Assembly (NCBI RefSeq): GCF_036884655.1
Contig: NC_088345.1
Span: 28,747,501 to 28,811,500, forward strand
DNA from: Musa acuminata AAA Group
Taxonomy: Eukaryota; Streptophyta; Magnoliopsida; Zingiberales; Musaceae
DNA: 64,000 bases
Direction of reading: 5' to 3'
Both the position numbers and the translations under genes were made by a program. This document shows positions 1-11,527 of this stretch, piece after piece; positions within the stretch are counted from its first letter, which is position 1; each line of letters starts with the position of its first letter. The notes under the pieces are model-generated. The model was not told the DNA's origin. It worked only from the letters and a program-made list of their open reading frames with translations, and did not search any database.

Positions 1-177
1 GTCGTATCAGCTGATGATTCTATCAAATATACGGCATTTGCTTCAAAGCTGCATTTACTCACACAAGAAGTGGACACGACAAAAGAGAAAAGATCAAACA
101 TGAAACATTCCTAATTCCATTCATCAAAGCTGGGATTACTAAAGCTCAAAACCTTATACTAAATTACATTACATAGT

Positions 178-911
178 TCAACCACTTCCAGTACAGGAGG
201 ATGGAACCGGCGACCAGACTCCTTGCTCGGTTGTCACGTATGATGTGCATGACAATGGTACCAGACAAAGCCCTCTACTCCTCAGATCTCGCCTTGGCTC
301 GTCACTCTCCCCATTCGATGCCTTGGAAGAAGAAACAACACTGTGTAAGTTCTGTGAGGACGGAGTGGAAGCGTTCTTACGTCCGTAAACCTCCGACTAC
401 TTAATTCATCCAACATTTCTTGATATATATTTTTTATGAGATGCGGCTACGTACCTCTTGCATTGTCCTTGATCTTTTACTGCCACATGACATCATGTAT
501 GGTACACTTAATTTCTGTACGATATTCATGGAAAACAACTATTAATTATTTGCACAATTGTTGCAAGTGTTTCTCAGATATTGGTGCATTTAACTGTCTA
601 ATGTGGAAAAATAAATAAATTAACTGTATAATGTGCAAACGAAGAATACGTTTGAGCTTGTCTTAAGTGTTTATTATATATATACTGATGGTGATTACCT
701 CAACCTGGTCCAGCAGAAATTTGATGTATCCAATGGCCTCCATTAGCACTGAAGCTGTGTCAGTCTGCACATCAAGCGATGAAGCTTTTACTGTATGTGT
801 TGCATCCGTAGATAAACATGTTATGAGCTCATAAATTGGCAGCAACAGGATAGGCTAACCGGCATACTTTTTTCTTTTTTTTCCTTTTCTTTCTTGTATT
901 AAAGAAAAAAT

Positions 912-961
<50 letters not shown>

Positions 962-3011
962 CTCGCCATGTGTTCGTCGCCAATTACGCTCAAGAAGCAG
1001 TAACAATTGTGACAGAGAGATGGGAGGAGTAACCTTGCCAAATGGTGCCACCAGCTGCTGTAGCGCTGCAATCCTATCGCCCAGCTTCTCCTTCCTCACC
1101 TTTGAATAAACCGAGGAAAACACAAAGGAAATAACCTCGACTTTATTCACTGCTACAATTACTTCCTACTCTTGAAGAACTCAAAAGCATGCTCTCAAGC
1201 AGATGCAACATACCTTGAAAGGAGAGAAGGACGAGCGCTGCTGCTCAAACCGAGGCTTTCTTGGTGGTGTTTGAGATGATTTGTCTTCCCAAGTGCTGTT
1301 GCATCTCCGTGCTTCTGCTACTCCACTGGCCAAAGATGGCATCTGAGCGATAGTTGAAGAAACCTCGAGGGTTAGCCTGATTGGTGTATGTAAAACCCTA
1401 AAGAAACACACTTCTGCAATCTTTCTTTAGAAAAGATGATTCATGTCACTCGGTAAAGCTGAAAAGTGCTTTGTACTCTATGGCATCAGTGTAGGACTTC
1501 TGAAATGATGAACACGAGAACAGTGATCTCTGGTGCAACGAAAAAACAGTTAAATCTCGAAATCTCTTGCAAACATCAGAAGAATCCAAGGAAGTACTGA
1601 TCTTCTCCGATAGGAAAAAAACAAGAAAGTTCCAACGAGCATTTTGACTCAGACAGTCAATTGACATTTCATGATCGGACCTTCCAAAATTTCTACTTGG
1701 AGGTCAACAACTTCACAAGTATGTTGCCAAAGACAGCAGAGATGATCATGAAGTGTTTTATGTGAGGAAAACCCATACATTATGACACAAGTGTGTGATG
1801 GATAGGAGTGCATCATCTTGCTTTGTGCTTTTTCCTTGATCTTTTAAAGGAAGGCTTCCGTGCTGTTTACTCTACTATCACTGTTCTTCTAAAGGTTATA
1901 CGTACTATCAGGTTCATCACATCAGATGTTTAGATTGGAAATGCTAGTATACCCACCTTAAGGTGGTGGTGGTGAAATGGCCCTGGAAGTACTGATTCTT
2001 GAAGATGGTCTAACGCGGAAGTTGCATCCTCTCCAAACAAGGCCATTCCAGTGAACGAAGTCTGGCAGAAGCTCCTTCCTAATCTAGCTGAAGCCAGCAG
2101 ATCCAACTCATGTAGATCCATGTCTAATGAGCCTGCGACCAACGGCGGATGCGGACTCGAGCGTGAGAAATTAGCTGTCGGAGGAGCAAAGCTCGAGCTT
2201 TCAGACAGGTGTCCCAGGAGAGGCTGAAGGCCATCAATCTGGCGATCTGAGGCCAATGCTCTTGCCAAGAGCTTCTGGTGTAATTGGTGGTCTAGATTAA
2301 GCGTGGGAAAAGAGTTCTCTGACAACTCTTTGACCTTCGCTGCGTTGAGCTGATGGGCAGGCAGCTGGTTCATGAAGCCTTCTTCGGTGTTGCTAGCCCA
2401 GTGATGAACCCCTAGGTCATGAACCATTAGTGAGCTAGCAGGTGGGATTTCATGGCTTGAACTGAAATCTCTGTGGCCAGATAGAACTCCATTGGCATTC
2501 GACACGAAGTCGCCGCAGTTCCTGCATAAAGTCGGTCTCCATATGATTCAAAGCCAAGCTAGGGAAGTAGTTCTAAACGTGCATATAGAGAGAGCATCAT
2601 CATGCATAGATTTCAAATCCCTAGGATCTCCGAAAGAAGAAATGGCAGCAGCAAACTAACCAAGCAAGAAAATTCCAAACCCTAGGAATTAGATAAAAGT
2701 TTCTGACTCAATTAAAGTTTCCAACAGGTAGAAGCGTTGATGCGCTGTATATATATATATATATGCATATGTATATGTATATGTATATATATACATATAC
2801 ATATACATATATATATATATATATGAAGGAAGAAAAATTCGGCGGAGCTAAATGTGGAAGAACTTGTTGAGTACGAATTAACTTACAAGAGCTGGTTTTG
2901 GTTCCACTCGCGGTTGCTAGCAAGATCATAGAAAGCTGGAACTGTCGCTAAAGAGGAGAAACCGTGAAGCTCTTCTTGGTGGTAGTGATCCAGATATGAA
3001 GACCCCATCAT
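178..3011 (-). CDS. Atypical bHLH transcription factor (bHLH68/112/123-like), 7 coding exons
   Basis: Seen: exons on the minus strand at 3011-2887, 2521-1957, 1342-1214, 1099-1034, 764-699, 514-455 and 351-178. Each has GT/AG borders in consistent phase, giving 1185 nt (394 aa plus TGA). Exons 4 and 5 are 66 nt each and encode the helix-loop-helix: VRKEKLGDRIAALQQLV, then TDTASVLMEAIGYIKFL. The last exon carries the family C-terminal motif DLRSRGLCLVPLSCTSYV, then SPVPSS. The start is the first of two adjacent ATGs (MMGSSYLDHY). Family knowledge: this plant bHLH subgroup lacks the canonical His-Glu-Arg basic region, and members act as nuclear regulators of stress and development. Here the residues before the HLH are PRFEQQRSSFSPFK, which is likewise not canonical. 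Inference: a nuclear transcription factor; the target genes are unknown. An in-frame ATG of another short ORF at 3120 may be an upstream ORF or lie in a 5'-UTR exon. Exon 3 is the least certain boundary. Confidence 0.9.
918..959. repeat. (TA)n microsatellite in a bHLH intron
   Basis: An uninterrupted TA dinucleotide run of about 42 bp in the intron between exons 4 and 5 of the bHLH gene. Confidence 0.95.
2747..2825. repeat. Compound (AT)n/(GTATAT)n microsatellite in bHLH intron 1
   Basis: Alternating purine-pyrimidine run of about 79 bp mixing AT and ATGTAT units. Its two halves are nearly inverted copies, so it could fold into a hairpin. Confidence 0.9.
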
Positions 3012-3330
3012 GGTGCTTCAAAAGCTTGATAGTCCCAAGAAGAGAAAAAGAGAGGAACTTACTGGAGATCTGAAATCTACTACTCCTCCACCCAAAGAAA
3101 CGTTTGAACAGCCGATGCATATAAATCTACTTGACTTTATCCAACTTTTTCACTGACTTTCCTCTTTGCTTTTTCAAACCCATGTCTATATATGTATACA
3201 TAAGCCTCAAAGCTGATCGAATTGTAGTGAAAGAGAGGATGGAGTGAAGTAGTCGATGGTGTGTCCTCTTTCTAAGCCATCTCTGTGCGTGCCTCTGGCG
3301 CGTCTCTTATAGCTTTTCTTTTCAGAGGAA
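3012..3330 (-). promoter_or_regulatory. Probable 5' UTR and core promoter of the bHLH gene
   Basis: Upstream of the bHLH start on the minus strand is a pyrimidine-rich leader, an upstream ATG at 3120 and an AT-rich TATA-like stretch near 3184-3203. No transcription start can be fixed from sequence alone. A GTAAGT-like site in the leader could be the donor of a 5'-UTR intron. Confidence 0.35.
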
Positions 3331-3586
3331 CTTTCTGCAGCTCTAAAATTAAAGATAGGCGATCATCTTTTTACCCCAAAGAAGAAGATGGGAGATGCTC
3401 TCTCTATCTCCTGGCCCTTTCCTTCTCTCTCCTCCTCTCGCGCTTCTATCTTTTGGGCTTATATGATGGTGTTGTTGCAGGCAATTACAGGGGGATGATT
3501 GCACTTCATATGTCATTATAACTCTGCCTTCCATCCCAAGGCTTTTTCCAACAAGGTCTCCAGGAGATGGTAATAATTGCACCCAT

Positions 3587-3587
<1 letters not shown>

Positions 3588-3650
<63 letters not shown>
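3588..3650. repeat. (CT)n-(CA)n compound microsatellite
   Basis: About 44 bp of CT repeats followed directly by about 18 bp of CA repeats, roughly 580 bp upstream of the bHLH start codon. Confidence 0.95.
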
Positions 3651-4636
3651 GACAATTGAGAACATGGCAGATCTTCTTATCACATGGAATCTTAAGCATG
3701 TCGACTATAGTACTCTATTATATCTGGTTGCGGAACACATGTTTGAGGCAGCTTTATACCATGTTTTTTTATGGTGGAATGCAACGTACAAACATAATAC
3801 CAAAAAGTAGACAACCATACGGCGCTCGGGTTCACGTCGCTTCTATTTTCATTTTTATAATATTTAAAATTAATGAGGATATATTTTTCTTATTTATTTT
3901 CTTTTAAAGATATGTCACCATCGACACATTTTTACCCTTTCAGAATGAGCTCAAAAAACACTTGTAAGGATAAAAAGGTGATGCAGATCTTAATTCTCCT
4001 ACTTTTCAATCAATATGTATGGGACTAAGTGTGCTTATCAATTAGAATAGATTATGTGGTACACTTAAACAAAAAATTTAAACAGGAAGTGGCCTTAACG
4101 TTAATGGTAGAAACAAAGCGGTGGAAATTTGATTTACAGAAATGTGGCACAGCTTCTATAAAGATTCTAATTGTCTGTCACAATCTCCTGTGGAAAGCGA
4201 AAGAAAGCAAGTTAGTGTTGTTGCAATTAAGATGCATAGTAAATGCCTTGCATAACTTGAGAATTAATACCAAAGGAATCAAACACAACTCTATTTATTC
4301 ATTAAAAAGATAACTGATCTTGGGCGCCAACTTTGACCAAAGGGTCTCTAATTATTGATGGTGAACAGATATCAGTGTTGATGCCTGCTTAGTACCTACA
4401 CGTCCATAAAGCTAACGTGTTCCTGTTTCGCACTCCATCGTCTCCCACAAAAGCATATGCCATTTACTCAACGATAAGTATGGAGCACGGTCATTCAATG
4501 TCCTTTTTTTAATTTTTTAATGCACTGGGGGACATAACTCGGATATCTAGTCAACACTTCCCGACATCATTGGACATTTATGCGACTACCATTCATTGTG
4601 TCGAGCTTCTTTTAAATTCGTATACTTTTTTTTATA

Positions 4637-4641
<5 letters not shown>

Positions 4642-4689
<48 letters not shown>
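4642..4689. repeat. (AT)n microsatellite
   Basis: Pure AT dinucleotide run of about 48 bp in intergenic DNA. Confidence 0.95.
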
Positions 4690-4691
<2 letters not shown>

Positions 4692-4833
4692 GTACTCGAT
4701 GATTCAATCGAATGACTAACACTTGGAAGCATGTCCTCTTATTCGTTTTATTGTTCAGAATTTGGCTTATGAATAGATCATTTTGCTGACTATTCAACAT
4801 GAATATATGTATGTAAGTTTTACTAATGTCCAC

Positions 4834-4837
<4 letters not shown>

Positions 4838-4874
<37 letters not shown>
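4838..4874. repeat. (CT)n microsatellite
   Basis: Pure CT run of about 36 bp, 150 bp from the preceding AT run. Confidence 0.95.
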
Positions 4875-4876
<2 letters not shown>

Positions 4877-7794
4877 TTATGTTTTCTTTTGTTAGAAGGC
4901 TACATTTTAAAAGTTTGTTCCGTGGTTTCATGCGCTTTAATCGTGGCTAATAAGTTAGGAATGGTACTTACTACTGCATGGTCATTGATTTATTTGGAAA
5001 AAGATTTGATGGTCTCTAACATTCCTCCTAGTAGATTGACATTTTGTGGGAGGTTTGATAGAGTTGTTGGAAGGCGAAAAAACTCGAAAGAAGAAAAAGG
5101 ATAGAAGAAATACTTAATCACATAATTACAAATAATTTTTTTGAATAACAAGCTACGACTTCTTGGGTGATGATGGTTCCGACTGACTTTTTAAGCTATA
5201 GTTCCAACTTCTTAAAGACAACAATTTGCTATTGTTGTCTTTTTTTTTTTTTTTTTCTTCTATGTTTTTAGGGTTATCACACCCTTTGTTTTTTTTTTTT
5301 TGTGAATGTGAAGAGGAAGACTCCTTTTTATGGTTGAACTCTCCTTCTAACGTGAGTCTAATTCGGATTGAGTTGAGTTAAAATTTTAAGCTAATCAAAC
5401 CTAGGCTTTGCACTTGGGTCTGAGCTTTGGTTTGATTCAGCTAGATCTGAATTAAATCCAAGTATGACTCAAATTAAAATTGAGTTTATTCGGAGTGTGA
5501 TTCCGAATACGTTTGATCATCGTAGAATCCAAATATTCTTTGATATAATTGTTTTTTATTATATGATAACATTTAATCATGACTAGGGTTTTCTCCTCAG
5601 ACATGACGTGTAGTTGGAATCCAGCTACTGGTAAAGAGTATGCATGCATAGTTTGGGCATGTATGCTTCACTCCTGCACAAATCCCAGGAAAATAAATGA
5701 GCTCAACCCCACACAGCTTCATGTCAGAGAAAAGAGGTCGGGAGAATGTGAAACACAGAATGGGCATGTATTCATCGCCTTCTTTTCGTTCTTTCTTTCT
5801 TTACTGATCTCATCCCGGAAAAGCTCACTAACCTGCATCTACTCCCAGAAAAAAAGCAAGCATGAATTCTTTTTTGTTCTTTAGATTAGATTAGAGCTTG
5901 GTTGCGCTACGGGCCTCGTCTTTTTCCCTTTGGCAAAATACACACTGATGAGATGCATGTCTCCATTGCTTATCCAAATACATCTGTCACAGCTTAAATC
6001 TTCTTATCCCAGTCCGTTGAACTTACAGGAGCCTTCATCATCGATATAAGACTTGTCTATGATATATAAGACTTATTTGATTCAGTAGGGGGGAACTTGC
6101 AAGGCTCCACTATTCAAAGAGTTATGTTGCCTTCTCCCTCAGGAGCGTATTAATGACTAAACCATTACTTTGTTCTATTAACTAGCTTGCAGAATTTTTT
6201 GCTGCCCGCACTGGATATGTGTCTAAGCATGGAATAATATGAATTCTACCATGTTGATTGACATGTCAATATCTAGCATCTAGCTTGTGTTAAATAGTAC
6301 ATAGATTTATTAGTCTGCGAAAAGATCCATAGTCCATATCCACAGAGCAGATATATGGATGAAGGAACGTGAGAAGAAAGAATAACTGGGGTCTGAAGAA
6401 GCTTAGATTTTATATACTCGACTGATGGAGATTTAATTGGCTGTCGATGAGATACCATAAGGAACCTGTACGCAGTCGACACGCATCTAAAAATGCTTTA
6501 GCAGTGTCACTTTAATCAAGCTGACAAGGTTCCCATGTCACATGACCAAGATCATATGGCCTGATATGATTGCCAACTTTAAGGACCATTTCTTCCCCTT
6601 CATTACAGCCAAATCAACTTCGCTTTGTCAGGCTCTTAACTGGTCAACTTCAGCTCCAAAGTACATCTACATCAGCCTTAATTTGATGCTCTCCTTTGCC
6701 TCTAAGCATATATCATGCTACCACTTTACATATCCCTACGTGCTTCTTTTATCTTGTTTTCTTCCTCCTTCCTGGTGAGATCGATGGAGCATCGGGAACA
6801 ATTCAATAAAGATAAGAAAGCATAGAAAGGACTGTGAAGAATCATACACAAAAATGATATAAAAACGTGGGATGGAGTACTTGCAAGGTGAAACGAAACA
6901 ACGCCGAGTGGGGCCTCCCTTGTTCTTCTTCTTTCTCTGCTGCTACTGTGTTCAGATTTGAAGGGCGTGATCCATGCCTAGGTCCTTGGAAAGGGGGCCT
7001 CGGGTTTATGATCCCACAGCTGCTTGGGGAAGAAGACAAGGAGGTGAGAGTGGAATATATGCTTTGAGTAACCTAAGGGCATGGATTCCAACACCGGAAG
7101 AGTATGGCTGTCTTTGCACATACTTTAAAAGGCATAGATGGTAGGCCGTGGTGTCAACCCTGGCGCGCGTACATTGAGGTAAAGCGTCGAAGAAGCTGTT
7201 CACGTTTCTGGGTGCCATCTTTTGTGGGGCGGAAGGGGCCGCCGTCGCCCTGTCTTGTGTATGACATGCATTGGGTGTACAAGTCCACGCACTGTCTTGT
7301 GTATGACTTGGGGTGTCAAATTCTCTACTGCCTCAGCACTACCACGCTACTCATCGTCATAATGCTAAGGATAAAAACTTTGGCAAGTAATAGAAGGGGG
7401 GGTGGGGTCCGCCGGGAAGCCAGTCAAGGTGGTGGAGGTACAACGACTGCTTGGGAAGGCTGCAGCTTGGGTGGAAGGGGATGGAGGCTGCGTCTGAGGA
7501 CTCAAAAAGAAGCAGCTACAGCAAGGTCAGGTGCGTAGCTTTGTGCCCATCGGTGAGGAGGATCTTTTTTTCTTGGCCAATTGCAGCTTGGCAGTGGCAG
7601 AAGGGACCACATGCACCGACCACCTCTGGTACGGTCTCCGGCCCCAGACGCACGCCTCACACGCTCAATTATATGTACAATTTTTGCTGCAAAAGGAAAC
7701 AAGGGAACAAAAGAGAGTGGGATTCCTCATCGACTTCTGTAGTCAGGGGTTTGTGATCCCACTGACACACAGGGAGATGAAAGGAAGGGCATGG

Positions 7795-7798
<4 letters not shown>

Positions 7799-7844
<46 letters not shown>
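7799..7844. repeat. (TA)n microsatellite
   Basis: Pure TA run of about 45 bp. Confidence 0.95.
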
Positions 7845-7849
<5 letters not shown>

Positions 7850-8457
7850 TAAAATAAAATAAAAGTTATTATTGCTTAAATAAGATGAGTACAAAAAGTC
7901 ATCAGAGTGAATCAAGGATCAAAGACGAGAGGGTCATTCTTCTTTTCGGAAAACAAAGTTTTAATAGGTTCTAACCAATTGATCACATAGTTAACTTGTA
8001 TCAAATGTTAAGCATAACAACACACTTGTTGTCTATCATAGAAAAAATAATCGTTGACTCAGATTTAATTTAGATCTTTCTTACATCATCAAAACTTGCA
8101 ACACGTAAGCCCTCTAGTACTTCCGTAGCTTCAACCCTGTGTACCTTAATGAATCTGCACTCGATCAATAAATAAAGGGCTATTAGTATCACTTACCTCC
8201 CTCGTATGACTCTTTAACGAAGTCATCACAATTCAACCTAACCCACCCCACCCCACCTGAGGGCGGACTCAAGAAATATGATACGAAAAATTTTCATACA
8301 AAATGCAATAAGATAATTTGGCCCCATCATTAGTTAGGATTATTGTAACTATTCTTTGTGAAATCATACTAAGAGATGAGGTAACTTTGATTAAAAATCA
8401 TATCTAGATCCACCAAAGGCCAATACCAATCAAAGCCAAAGGTTCTGACCACCCAAC

Positions 8458-8828
8458 TGTTGAAGTTATTTTTGACTTGATAAAAGTGTTATTTGACTTT
8501 GAGTTAGTAAAAGATATTGCAAGATTTACGATTATAAACTAGGGCTATTAAAGTTGTTTAGGGCTGTTTAGATTAGTAGGTTACACATCTTTTTTTATAT
8601 TTTTTTTTCATACAATATAAATAAAGAATAGCTCTTTTGAGAAGTGTGTGTGTGTTAAGTTGTGGTAGAAGTTATTAAGAGTTGAGAGCCCCTATGAGTA
8701 GTGATTTTTTTATACACTTGTAATTTTTCTCCCATAGTGAAGATCTATAGCAACTCTGTGAACATAGCTCAGATTAAGTGACCTATATAAATCTCTATTA
8801 CTTCTTTCATTTTTTAAATCTGATACCA
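8458..8828 (+). repeat. Probable solo or relic copia-type LTR
   Basis: The stretch begins TGTTGAAG. It contains a TATA-like AATATAAATAAAG near 8617, followed by a GTGTGTGTG segment and a U5-like region resembling the 3' part of plant copia LTRs, and ends near ATACCA. No matching partner LTR, target duplication or internal domains were found, so it is either a solo LTR or an eroded fragment. The boundaries are approximate. Confidence 0.45.
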
Positions 8829-10817
8829 GAATACTTGTTCTTTCTTTTAACATCAAACTACCATCATCATCCAAGTTTACGAAGAAGGAAAAATTCAATT
8901 AAGTTTAGATTTGAAAAGATACTATAAATAAATAAGGGACATTGATAGAAACAATGATTGATGGATTTAATAACAGAATCACAAAAGGATAAAAGTGAGA
9001 ATTACAAATACTAAATTAAGACAAAAGATTTGAAAAAGAGAAGTGGCAGTGCAAAAGTTTCTAAAAAAATATTTTAATTTGAGATAATACCCGGAACAAC
9101 ACCGTCATTTCCTCTTAGGGTCATTCATTCAACCTTGATAGGAAAGAAAAGTATATTTGATAGAAAAGCAAATCCCTTATTAATAGGTTTCTAAAGTCAA
9201 AAATCAATACATGACTATAAAAAAATTCTATATCACAAATATGGACACATAAGATAAGATAAGGCCAAATAAAAGATCCAATAAATCAACATTCTATTAT
9301 TAATTTATAAGAGGATTATATACCACAAGAGAATCATCTAAAGCTTATACATCACAAAACGTGGGTTTTAAATTAATCAAAATATCCAAAATTCAGTTAT
9401 CCTTTGAAACATTAATAGCAAAACTATTACCCATAAATTTAGAAAAATCATCTCTCAAATGTTCAAAAGCAAAAAGAAATAAATGCCAACTCAAGCTTTG
9501 TTTAGAAAAATACCAAACATCCTACGACAAAACAAGCCCATATTTAGTGTTAAGCTTGAAGAGCCAATTTCATATGATGTAATTTCTTAACCCTAAAACC
9601 TAGTAAACTTAGGGAGAGTACCAGTGTCCCACGAAAGAAAATTTGTCATTATTAGCTCAAAGAAAATTTTTAGTAGACCTAACAATAATACTATTAAGAA
9701 TAACGTCATATATCTAGATTACACTTAAAGAATGAAGAGGTATAGCATTAAGAAACAATTCTTTTAATTTAAGATAATAGGAACCATGCTAAAGATTCAA
9801 TTATTTATATCTTCACTTTGGTTATGAAATGAACTAAGAGTTATCTTTTTCTTCTCTTTCGTCGTCGTCGTATAAAAGGAAAGAAATAAATAAGTAGGGG
9901 ATATATTTTTATTGATTATTTGGATTATTCTTTTAATATTAAGGCCTTTTCACATTCAAATATTATAAAATCTAAAGTTACTTGTATGGTAACCAAAACA
10001 TGACGTCATAATTACAGGGTGACACGGAAGCCCCATTGACCATGGTCGTAGGGGTCTTACAACCAACGCTTTTAGGTTCCATCGACTGGAAGCCTCCGCA
10101 CGGGAGGCAGGAGGTCGGCTCAGCCTCCATCATGAGACTGTAGAAAGCGGAGCGATCCGAAGGTCCATGCACAGGGTTGAACAGTGGAAAAGGCCGTGGC
10201 AAAACACACCAAACCCACCGGGGGAGGACTCTAACCCCTGCTTTCAACTCACACATCATCACCATGATCATTCCATTTGACTCCGGCAGCAGCAGGTTCA
10301 GGTTCACGCTCACGCTCGCCCTGCATCCTTTTCCGGTCGCACAAGAGGCAATGATGGGAGTTCTTCCCCGACATGAAATGGCCGGTGCAGGCGGTCTGGA
10401 TTCTGAGACGCCCGCTCAAGCAACCTTAGCATGTGAAGGTGAATGGGCTCATATCTTAGTGGATCATGGAAATGTAATCTGTAAAATTGAACAACACTTA
10501 TGAGACTGGATCTCTAATTTTGATGATTCAAGTGGTCTATCGTGATTTTGTTTTCTCTAGGTTGACTTATCATCAAATTTCTCCCTTTTGGGATGCAAAA
10601 TAGTCACAGGAATCAATTTTTCTTTTCTTTCTTTTTTGGTTCTTTGTACAATTAGCAATAACTTTTGTGCATAGTTGTCTTTGTTTGATTGATCTTCTTG
10701 ATGTGATCCTCGAAATTGATTATTATATGATTTGAAGCTACTATATTGTTATTTGCAACACGTTGCTGATGGGATATAAACAAGAATAATTTTTGTATAT
10801 GAACAAATACTAGCAGG
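8829..10817. other. Intergenic AT-rich DNA
   Basis: No gene with recognisable domains. A GC-richer island at about 10005-10480 contains a 111-codon minus-strand frame (9978-10313) of unknown meaning. The rest is AT-rich with scattered stops. Confidence 0.5.
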
Positions 10818-11370
10818 CCATGATATGCAGCGAAATTAAATGAAATCATAATAAAATAGAACACTAAGATATACGTGGAAAACCCCTCCAATGTGAAGGG
10901 TAAAAACCACGGGGCAAACTAGAGATAATCCACCATGAGAATAATGAATATATAAATCTCAATCTTTTGCCCTAAACCCTAGCAACAATCACAAGAATAA
11001 CTGGGATACAAGAATCACGTCACTGCCTACAATATCTAAAACCTCCCCAAGTAATCACAACAAGAGTCTACTATAGATTTGATCTAACCTAAGATGAGAA
11101 CACTGTAAGATGATTAAAAACAACCTCTCTGTGTTGTCCTTATTTTCTTCTCTTTCTTTCTCTTCCTTTTCTGCCTTATTTTCCTCCTTTTCTTTAGAAT
11201 CCCATGGCTGTTTTCTTCTTCCACGTTGGTGCCCTATTTATACCTTTTTCTGCCTCTAAAACGCAGCCACCACACCCCCCCTAATGTTAATTAGGGTTAG
11301 GTTAAGAGGGGGTGAGCTGTGGGCTGCCCAAGCCCACTATGGGCTGAATTTGTGGGCTGCCAACCCAACA
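10818..11370 (-). repeat. 3' LTR of the host copia element
   Basis: Matches 37107-37561 from about 10914 onward and ends CCCAACA, the reverse complement of a TGTTGGG start. The left end is placed at a TG near 10818 and is approximate. A minus-strand TATA box is at about 11235. Confidence 0.75.
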
Positions 11371-11386
11371 ACCTCCCCCTTCAGCC
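11371..11386 (-). other. Polypurine tract of the host copia element
   Basis: ACCTCCCCCTTCAG on the plus strand reads as an AG-rich tract (CTGAAGGGGGAGGT) directly preceding the 3' LTR on the minus strand. Confidence 0.75.
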
Positions 11387-11522
11387 CATAAGGGAGGTTG
11401 TCCCATGACTCCTCAATGTGAAGCCATGCCGACCAATTGTCGACATATCTCCTGTCTTTCTTTTGGTAAAGTTTTTGTCAACATGTCTACTCCGTTGTTA
11501 TCTGTGTGAATTTTCTGAAGCT

Positions 11523-11527
11523 GCAAC
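11523..11527. repeat. Target-site duplication (left) of the chromovirus
   Basis: GCAAC directly precedes the TGTCACG terminus and is repeated at 21225-21229. Removing the element plus one copy restores a continuous copia sequence. Confidence 0.9.

Larger units (their letters stand above)
3331..8457. other. Intergenic AT-rich DNA, no gene recognised
   Basis: Both strands were checked and only short frames without recognisable domains appear. The stretch holds the CT/CA, AT and CT microsatellites listed separately and poly-T runs near 5240-5300. A somewhat GC-richer patch at about 6860-7660 has frames open by chance, but I could identify no protein in it. Confidence 0.6.

Noticed and set aside
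6842..7756. GC-richer patch with several overlapping frames of 60-140 codons
   Set aside because: No domain similarity, frames overlap on both strands, and no plausible exon chain could be built.
9978..10313. 111-codon minus-strand frame in a GC-richer island (QSMEPKSVGCKTPTT and similar)
   Set aside because: No recognisable domain, no splice or promoter evidence, and a comparable plus-strand frame overlaps it. It might be a small lineage-specific gene, but the sequence alone does not support that.
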